From Hemicentrotus pulcherrimus (taxonomy: Eukaryota > Echinodermata > Echinoidea > Camarodonta > Strongylocentrotidae): a stretch of 14,416 nt of DNA. The position numbers and the translations under genes were made by a program. Of this stretch, positions 1 to 8,368 are shown piece after piece (positions within the stretch are counted from its first letter, which is position 1; each line of letters opens with the position of its first letter). The stretch lies in assembly GCA_003118195.1 (NCBI GenBank), contig BEXV01000469.1, positions 42,943-57,358 on the forward strand, given 5' to 3'. The notes below the pieces were generated by a model, which worked only from the letters and a program-made list of their open reading frames with translations, ran no database searches and had not been told where the DNA came from.

Positions 1-131
1 TTTAAACCTGGGTTTAACTAAACCTGGCTTTCAGAAACTGAAATGATACTTAGACCTGAAGTCTGGCTTAGTTAAACCCAGGTTTAAATTTAAACCTGGG
101 TTTAACTAAACCTGACTTCAGAATACGGGCC
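1..131. mobile_element. End of a palindromic MITE
   Basis: TTTAAACCTGGGTTTAACTAA occurs at 1-21, inverted at 68-88 and again direct at 89-109. Bases 63-114 form an almost perfect palindrome (two mismatches per arm) centred between 88 and 89. The following ACTTCAGAATACGGGCC looks like an outer terminus near 131. The element is cut by the window start, so its other end and target duplication cannot be seen. It has no coding capacity. Confidence 0.6.
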
Positions 132-263
132 ATTATGTTTAAGACTCGAGCTTTGTAAGATACATTCTGCATAATATGTATGTAGGAGAAACAAAATCCG
201 CGACACTCGAATAAAACATTAGTAAAACATAAACAGTTTTTACAAATATCTTGCTAGCCATTC

Positions 264-301
264 CCCCCCTCCCCCCCAAAAAAAAAATAAAAAATAAAAA
301 A
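264..301. repeat. Poly-C then poly-A low-complexity tract
   Basis: Runs of C are followed directly by A-rich sequence with few interruptions. It is simple sequence with no inferred function. Confidence 0.8.
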
Positions 302-2611
302 AATCACGTAGTCCTCGATAAGCATCAGGTGAAAACTGAATCCATCTGTTTGTTTCACAGCTCTTTAAAGAGCAGACAGACTGAAAGCAAATACTAAACT
401 AGGTAGTTGCCAAGCAGAATGTGACGAAAGGATAATGAATTCTATTGGGTCTTCACTAATTGATTCTTCACCAAGATCAATGTAATATACAGGAACCTTA
501 AACCAATTTTACGTCATTGTTAAAAGGAAACCAATCAATATCTTTTGTTGTACGGCATCGTCGTGGTCAAATGTTTTTGAGCATCTTGCTGAACCCAAAT
601 ACTTTGTGGTTTATGGATCGAAATAAAAACTGAAAGATGTTCTTCCCGTTGCTACAAGATCAAAAACATACTTGTACTACATTGACCCAGGAAGGGTTTG
701 ATCGTGGAGGTTCTTACTGATTAGATCTCAGTCGACGTGAATCATTAATATAAGGTCTGTATGACAAGCCTAATCAAGAATACAAATCCATAGCACCAGT
801 CTTTATTACGACCCTATATAGGCCTTGTATTCATTTAAAGAGAAAGTTTGTCTCTGGTAAAAATGAGGACACAAATTTGTGAGCTTGCTCTGTCTTGTCA
901 TGTTTATGTGGGAGATTATCATGATTATCACAATGAATGTCCCTTAAAAATAATGGCTCTTGAAAGGCTTTCCCAAATCAGACCATGATGACCAGAGATA
1001 CAGTACTTCTTAACTTTTGATCAAATTTTGATAAGACTCGTTGTAGTGCAACGTGTACCTTTGTCAGTGCCCGTGAGTTTATGTAGGAATGATGTGTTCA
1101 GGTTTACTTCAATTATTATTAATATTATAATTATTAACGAAATAATTGATAGGTTTAATGAAAATGCTGGAAGTAAACAAGTTGACCGATAGCCCGAAGT
1201 ATAGGCGTCTGAGCAACTTCCTTCAGAATTTTCTTCAGTTGGGCTTTTGGCCCTAAATCCATTCCCACCTAAAGGGTTCTTAGGCCACTGTAATACATAA
1301 TATTAAAGAATCACCCTATTATCTGATGAATATAAAACTTTCGAAACGGTTTCACCCATGTTAAATGAACACGACATAGACATTAATTGAGAAACAAAAC
1401 CATCTTATGTTTCAATACAATTTATTAACATATTATTAAATGTAACATTTTCTTTTTCCAGGCAATGTCAATTAAGATTCTTGTCTTTTTTTCAAAAAAA
1501 AGCGTCTATATCAGTAACGAATACAATGAAATTGAAGTAATTACACTTGTTTGCTTTAATAATGTAGTTGTTACCATAATCATGCAGACACGTGATATAC
1601 TGAAAGCTTTTGCTATTTTAAGGGCATTTTTATTATATATAGCACCATGCATGCTGTCATGCCGTTGACGACTCTCGAACAGAATAAGCTATAAAATTTA
1701 TACTCGAATGTCTTTGTATATAAATATTCTACGACTCCAATTTTCGATCTAGACGAGCCTGTTAGGCCAAAAAGAAATAAATTCTATTTACTCTTCCCTC
1801 CTCTTTCATTTTCTCGGCCGTACTTCATTCTTTGTTATTTGATATCTCTTTTCTGAAAACAAATCAACTAACAACCGAGGACTACTGAACATTTTAATTG
1901 ACAAACAGCATTAGTATAATACAAATTAACCTTGTGCTCAACCTCTTTCATAGATGTACATATTAATTTTGATTTAACGATTTCCATTTGAATTGATCCA
2001 CCAGCATTTTGAATAGGTCATTATCGGAATATAATCAAATTCAATGCACAAATCATTGTTAAATGTCTTGTTAAAAAGTATTACATACACTTGTTACGAA
2101 TAACTGTGTTTCAAAATAGTCAGAATGTGAACTACTTACATTAAATTTGATTACATTAGGGTAATAGTCTATCATATTCATGATAGAGAATCAGATATAA
2201 AATAACATGGCATCCCTCTTCCTCTTTCTTGTTTTCGAGAAATCCGGACAAGAAACTAAGAATAAATTGTACTTGGCCTTATCAATACACTCTCTGGTCT
2301 CGATACGGTGTTGTAGACATCATATTTACTCTTAATATAAGAGATGTAATTGTATTTTAACATATCAAAAAAGACACTTGTTCCAACCATAGACAGATTG
2401 ATAAATAAGATCGATAGGTTTATCTGGGCGGCAAATGTTGCGTTGTATACAAAGCGTCATGTGAGGGCGCATTATCTTTTAAACAGTTCTGCAAGTTTCA
2501 TTTAGTAGGTTTTGAGAAATTGATTCTAAACTTCATTATATGTATTTGTATTTCTTTATATTCTCAATTATAAGAATAAAATGTTATTTGGTTTGTTGAT
2601 GGTGAATTCTG

Positions 2612-2710
2612 TATAATAATAATAGTAATAATAATAATAATAATACATTTATAGAGCGCAGAAACTATCCAACATTAAGTATATATTCTACTGCGCTACA
2701 AGAGCTCCTG
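2612..2710. repeat. (AAT)n microsatellite with adjoining interspersed repeat
   Basis: About ten AAT units run into ATACATTTATAGAGCGCAG, and a second GCGC motif lies about 45 bases later (CTGCGCTACA). A trinucleotide run followed by CATTTATA-AGCGC is a pattern I associate with dispersed repeats in marine invertebrate genomes. That part is recall rather than something shown here. Confidence 0.5.
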
Positions 2711-2753
2711 ATATGCTTAGATAACAATTAATTAAAAAGATTCGTTTTCATTT

Positions 2754-2759
2754 TTTATT
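2754..2759 (-). promoter_or_regulatory. Possible polyadenylation signal for the receptor gene
   Basis: AATAAA reads on the minus strand here, about 310 bases after the receptor stop codon. It is the first such hexamer found downstream. The tract is AT-rich, so chance occurrence is likely, and no cleavage-site support can be seen. Confidence 0.25.
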
Positions 2760-3068
2760 TAAAGCCATTTTCAGATTTAAATATTCGAAGCGGTTGCATG
2801 ACTCGTGAATAATCCAGGCCTCGTGAAATAGTGTACTGATACACAACTAGAAAAACACAAACTTCCACATTTTGGCAGTTTCAGTCAGCATAACATAGCA
2901 CGTTTTGTAAAGTTGAAAACAAATCTGCATATATATATTTATATATATACATGTAAGCAGAAAATAATTTAACATAGAGTTAATTTCAGTAATAGATATA
3001 GTTGTTTCTTAAAGAAATTGATATTCTATTTACATATAAGCCAAATCAATAGCAAAAATATTCCTTAT

Positions 3069-4061
3069 TCAAACGTATGTATTGTATATGCTTCTAGTAT
3101 ACACAATAGGTGCTTCTGAACTGCGCACTACACGTAATGGTTCTCCACTGCGCACTTTTGATTCCTTAGGTGGAATGTAACTTGGCCATTGCAGTTCTCT
3201 CTCTTTAACGTTCCCATTCTTGCCTCTTCGTGTGTAGCTCTCGGCTATTTCAAGGGCAATGCTGGCAACTGATCTAAAGCTAGACTGTCTACTGGTCCTG
3301 ATAGTGCGATAACTGCTGTTACTCCTCCTAGGAAACTGATCACGAGAAAAAGTAGGATTGTCATATGTGAACGTGCTACTAGCTAAAGAATGGGTGTCAT
3401 CGTCCCGTAGTCTGTAAGATTTACTCAGAGAGGACATGATATCCTCTTCTGTACGCGCGATATCGTAATACAACGGTCTTTGTCTACACGAGCCCAAATC
3501 TTGCGCTATAGCATCCCGCAGGTTTGATGATATATGTTGTGCTTGGTGTAGCTCTTTTGCGATACAGTTGCGCAGTTCTTCAAACTGTGACGAAGTGCTA
3601 CCAACACTGCGTAGACTACTAGCTCTTCTTTTGCGTATACTGTGTACACCTAAGCTCTCTCGCCGGCCTGTTGATGGAGGTAGCAACGCAGATGATGAAC
3701 GATCTAAAACATTTTTATCTTCCAAATCGACAACCGTCACTTCTGGTTCCTGGTCCATACAAAGACCTTTCGTTGAGGTTCCTTTGCTCCTTTTCGGCGA
3801 TCTTTTCTTCTTCTTGATAGGACTGTTTTGTTGCGAACCCCCAGACTCATGAACATATTCTGCCGGCTTGTCCGTTATGGACTGTTCGCTGCCACTTGGC
3901 TCGGTGCCAATCGATGCAGGATCTTCATGGCTGGTAGCTGAGGAGGAACCATCAAAATCACAACCACTGTCATGGCGACCGTCACCCTCAACAATCAACT
4001 GACAAAGTTTTTCCTTAGCCACCCCAACATGACTCTGGAGAAGCTTGATAGTTTCATCTTT
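3069..4061 (-). CDS. GABBR2: GABBR2-like exon G: second half of coiled coil, long cytoplasmic tail, stop
   Basis: This is the last coding exon, 330 codons plus TGA, with acceptor tctcttgcag|AAAGAT. It begins KDETIKLLQSHVGVAKEKL, completing the coiled coil begun in the previous exon. The rest is a low-complexity, Ser-, Arg- and acid-rich tail predicted to be disordered and cytoplasmic. Visible sites are a basic cluster KKKKRSPKR, a PKA-type RKRRASS, Ser-rich RRSNSS and RQSSFRS repeats, and a C-terminal NTYV that fits a class I PDZ ligand. I see no similarity between the distal tail and the vertebrate GABBR2 tail. It is assigned to this gene by the exact in-frame splice and the coiled-coil register. 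An ATG at 4118 upstream of the acceptor lies in the intron and is not a start. The opposite-strand frame at 3568-3852 is a shadow. Confidence 0.88.
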   Translation of the reverse strand, partial: KDETIKLLQSHVGVAKEKLCQLIVEGDGRHDSGCDFDGSSSATSHEDPASIGTEPSGSEQSITDKPAEYVHESGGSQQNSPIKKKKRSPKRSKGTSTKGLCMDQEPEVTVVDLEDKNVLDRSSSALLPPSTGRRESLGVHSIRKRRASSLRSVGSTSSQFEELRNCIAKELHQAQHISSNLRDAIAQDLGSCRQRPLYYDIARTEEDIMSSLSKSYRLRDDDTHSLASSTFTYDNPTFSRDQFPRRSNSSYRTIRTSRQSSFRSVASIALEIAESYTRRGKNGNVKERELQWPSYIPPKESKVRSGEPLRVVRSSEAPIVYTRSIYNTYV

Positions 4062-5570
4062 CTGCAAGAGAAATGAATGTTGACACTTTCGAATTACATA
4101 TGAGTGCAAGAATAGCATAGATGGATAGAAATTACCGTTGAAATTGCACGGCGCTTAATGCTACATTTCTAAGCGCTCTTCATTGCCCCGGTCAATGGAT
4201 TGAATTGTTAATCCGCACGTGATAGTGCACACGCTTCGCTCCCTGAGGAGTATTCCGTCCTGGAACCATTTTATTAGAGCACAACAGCCCCACATAAGGA
4301 AAAATACAGATTATATGAATTATATACACTGTTGGTCATAATGGTGGAATAATTATTTTTTACCCCAATTTATGGAATGATTTTGACAATGATTTATTCC
4401 AATTTGACAATTGATCTAGCTAATAGTATACATTCTCATATTTTATTGAATAATAATTTGTGTTTGTTTTGCGTGACTGCTAACACATGTGTGTGCTACT
4501 GTGATAATCAACTATGGGACCTACGTCCTTAAGTCATAGCTGACATTAATGAGGATTGATGCCTCACAAAAGGGTACTTATATAGCTGATCGTCGGACAC
4601 GGTTTTGATCCTGGGGGCTCACAGTAACGAGACCATTGCTTAGCCAATGAACCATGACTATACGCAGTTGGGGCTAGGGTACATCGCCGCCCCCACAAAT
4701 ACAAAAAAAAAAGAAAAAAAGAAGAAAATGCAATAAATTATCAATAATTCATTGCATTCCCTCCGGTCCCCAACAGGAAAAAATCCTTTGTAGGGCCATG
4801 CATTATGGTTCACCATTATGACCAACAGTGTACATAATACATTATGATGTGCAAATTCAATACTTTTCGACTTTTAACTGACCAATTCAAAGCGAATCCT
4901 CTACTTCTTGATGCGGCAGGCCCTTTCCCATGTTTGCTGCAAAGTTTTATTCTATATTACCTACCAAGCTATGACACATTGGACATTGATCTTAATCTTT
5001 TATCAAATAATGCACTGCAGAAAATAGTGTAATGGGGCAATAAAAGTAATATATTTCAAAACAACGATGAATGCAAACTATAATCAGTCGTCGTTTGCAA
5101 AACTATCGCCCTTTTCCCTCTTAATTTCAATATTTTTGCAACTGCATTGTGAATATCTCCCAACCATGGTATGTTGAAATATTTCTTTTTTGAAAATACA
5201 GAAGGAAGACATGTATAATATATATATATATATATAGGCGGGAAGAAAAAGGTCTAGGAATGTGAGACGTAGCTGAACTTTACAAGTTTATTACAATCTT
5301 TCGGCTTGTGAGGCCTTCTTCAGGTTATATTATGTTCATGATGCTTGACTGTGATTGAGTGATATCAAGTTTGTATGCCATGTATATTTGTTCATACAAT
5401 GTATTCGTTTTTGTATGTGTTTCCACTTCAGAACCTGAAGAAGGCCTCACAAGCCGTAAGCTCGTATTTGTAAAGTACAGCTACGTCTCACGTTCATCTG
5501 AGACCCTTTTCTTCACGCCTACATATTCAGGAACACCCGTTGTCATGTCAGAGTTGAGAATTCTCGCACT

Positions 5571-5610
<40 letters not shown>

Positions 5611-8111
5611 GATAAACAACAGAAAAAACCCTTGAAAGCAATCAATTTACTTCTGATGTATACAAGTATTATACATATATACACCCCAGTAGGAAAAAAA
5701 GCCTGCACTCACCTCACTAAGTGACCGCTTTAAAGCTGCATTTTCAGCAGATAAGAAGAATAACTCTTCTTCTACTTGACTGAATGATTGGCAGTGATTG
5801 GTTGCTAGGTATGACGAGGTTATCGTCCTTGACAACGGCATGGTGGCATCCGGGTTATCCTTCCACGCCAGAATCTAGAAACAAGATGGATTACCAATCA
5901 ATAGACAGCGGTTACTACTTGATATAATGCTTATTGATAATACTTTTATTACAATTCAAACATTAAACCAACGGTAAATTCCTGACATACATTGTAATTG
6001 TAAATCCCGTTGTGTCTCCCTGGGACCAAAAAAAGAGGGTGTTCTAGAAATGATGTGTGGCTTATATGAATGTAAAACATAGACTCCAACGTTAATATGG
6101 ACGGGCAGTATTAAGAAGGTTTGAAATGATAACTAAACGCACTAAAAATACTGGAAAAGACTATGATGTTTGTTTTTGTTTTTTTATTGCTGTGCATCAG
6201 AAAAGTTATTCCAGTCATCTACATCGAAAGGCGAAAAAAAAAGGAGGAAGAAGAAAGAAATGAAAAAAAGAGTTCACGTCGTCGGTTAATAGTTTAGATA
6301 TAACACTTTTAACACGTATAGACTGGATACCTTTTAGATGATGAAATGAGTTATGTTCCTCATGTAACCAATAATAGGCGAAAAAGAATGCCTTCACATA
6401 CTGGATGTTAATATCACACGTACCTTTGGAACGTGGACCAAGACCAGGACCTGTGTGGTACAGAGGAGCAGGACAAACGCCATACATGAGTACCACACGT
6501 TGGGCCACTGCCACATCGTCGATGATAGAGCCGTCGTCATGGAAACCAAGATGACGCAGGTATAGACAGAGATTATGATACACCTTGAATCGTTCATGGC
6601 GCTGAGGGCGACATTCCTTGTGGCCCATGAGAGATGGGTGCCGTAGAGCAAGATGACACACTTGTACGCATAGATGACTAGCAACCAGATTTCATGATAA
6701 TGGGAGTGGCATACGTAGACCGAGCCCCTCAACGTGGGTGTGGTCGGTTGCGTTGTCAATGGATTGTCAGTAGATTGAGTTGCTGTATTCTGAGGATCAG
6801 TACAACATGAAACCATTAATCGGATGTTTTGAAAAGACATATCGTTCTATTTTTTGTGAAAGTCAATGGGCTGAACACTGAACTTTTTCTTATCTATTGG
6901 ATCAAGTGTATTTCAATCCATTCTGAAATAGATAACAGTAATGTACAATAAGTACATCAATATGAGTGACTAACTTTGAAATGCAATTGCCGTTTACACG
7001 AAACTCAAACTAGGTAAACACAAATTTTGATTTCTTGGTGAAAGAAATTAAGGATTGTTTTGTGACGGAAGCGGAAAATATTGAATAGTTTGTGGTTTAT
7101 AGACACCACTGCTCCCCCACGGTGTACGTATTTAGATTTAAACCTGCAAACAGACGATTAAAACAGTCTCCAGTGCTCTATTACCCTTGACCTACTCTAC
7201 GTACGTCTATTATCAGCATTTATTCATTTATCATTTTAGAGTTCGTCTCAATTCATAATCTGAATGCTTACCTCCGACGTAACAGGAAGTAATTGCACCT
7301 GGCATTGTGGAGGATCGAAGATAAGCCATAGTGCCATGATAAAGGAATCCACAAGAAGCAAGCAAGTTATTATTCCTATCAGTCGATTATCCCGTATCAC
7401 CTGCAGGAGTTATCAAGAAATGAAAAAGGATTGCTGCTCTAGATTTGACGGTCAGAGATTAACTACACATCTTGGAATATTTGCAGAAACTCTGCTGCAG
7501 GCAACAGAGATCTGAACTTTACAAAACTAGTCCACATAGATAGAATTCATAAATAATATATTTTGATATCTCCAAAATGCATGTTGCACATGTGCGAAAT
7601 ATGTAATGCGTTCTCATATAGCGCCAATGTCCGTTACGCCGTTGGTGCCTGGCGCTCCAACATTAGGGACTTTTAGATTCGCACGAAGACAATGGGGATT
7701 GCTTCGGTCGACACCCCTTTAATGCACTGCCTTGAATGGACGTCACACGTATCAGTCCACGCAAATCTAAAAGTCCCTAATAATACTCCAGACATACCCT
7801 GCGGCCAAATGTGTATCGTTCTATTAAATCGAATACCCATCTGCACCTTGATGGAGAGTTTGGATTAGTGTCTTGCCAAAGGACATGGTTGCCGGGCTGA
7901 CAATCGAAATCACAAGCCTCGGATTAAGAGTCAATGCATGAACCACTACACCACAATGATACCTCTACGTTATGTATCCAATGTCCTGGTCACCACCCTG
8001 CTATCTACGCATTTGGGCCTTTTTTTTGTAAATCCGAAACCAATTATCGTAATAACATATTGGATGTTATTGTACATAAGATTGACCATAAAGTTTATTC
8101 ATTAAAAATAA

Positions 8112-8146
<35 letters not shown>

Positions 8147-8337
8147 TGGACTATATCATACCCCTTTATACATTTTAGTAGTACTCTTCATAATTTTGTA
8201 TGAGTTATTTGTTTATGTTGGATTTTACACTTTCTAATAGTACGAAATAGGCTTTTTATGAAAAAATGGGACCTGCTTGTATGCTTTCATACAATGTAAT
8301 CAAATCATATCGTACGGAAGCCCATTATAAATCATAT

Positions 8338-8368
<31 letters not shown>

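Larger units (their letters stand above)
132..3068. other. Intergenic or 3' flanking sequence, no gene seen
   Basis: I see no credible exon on either strand. The one plus-strand open frame (1465-1668) has no family signature and AT-driven composition. The stretch holds a C/A homopolymer tract (about 264-301), a TAA microsatellite and associated repeat (2612-2710), TA-rich runs (2929-2952) and the receptor 3' UTR at its right end. Confidence 0.6.
4062..5712 (-). other. Receptor intron F-G with two mobile elements
   Basis: This 1651-base intron splits the coiled coil. It starts gtgagt and ends ttgcag on the minus strand. It contains the TA-flanked element at 4327-4830 and the head-to-head inverted repeat at 5235-5521. 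Open frames inside it are repeat-driven and are not exons. Confidence 0.8.

Noticed and set aside
550..660. Minus-strand peptide fragment reading WVQQDA, reminiscent of a DDE transposase motif
   Set aside because: The frame is open for under 40 codons, with no other transposase motif and no terminal repeats around it.
1465..1668. Plus-strand open frame of 67 codons
   Set aside because: The composition is AT-driven and there are no motifs, conserved context or splice pattern.
3568..3852. Plus-strand open frame of 94 codons
   Set aside because: It lies wholly opposite the last receptor exon and has no independent support.
5359..5724. Open frames on both strands rich in Ile and Tyr
   Set aside because: They are driven by the TA microsatellite and the inverted-repeat element.
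6215..6661. Second minus-strand open frame of 148 codons
   Set aside because: It is a shifted frame over receptor exon E and the following intron. The GABA-B motifs are in the other frame.
7934..8203. Plus-strand open frame with a Thr-His run
   Set aside because: It is produced by the CA microsatellite and SINE sequence.
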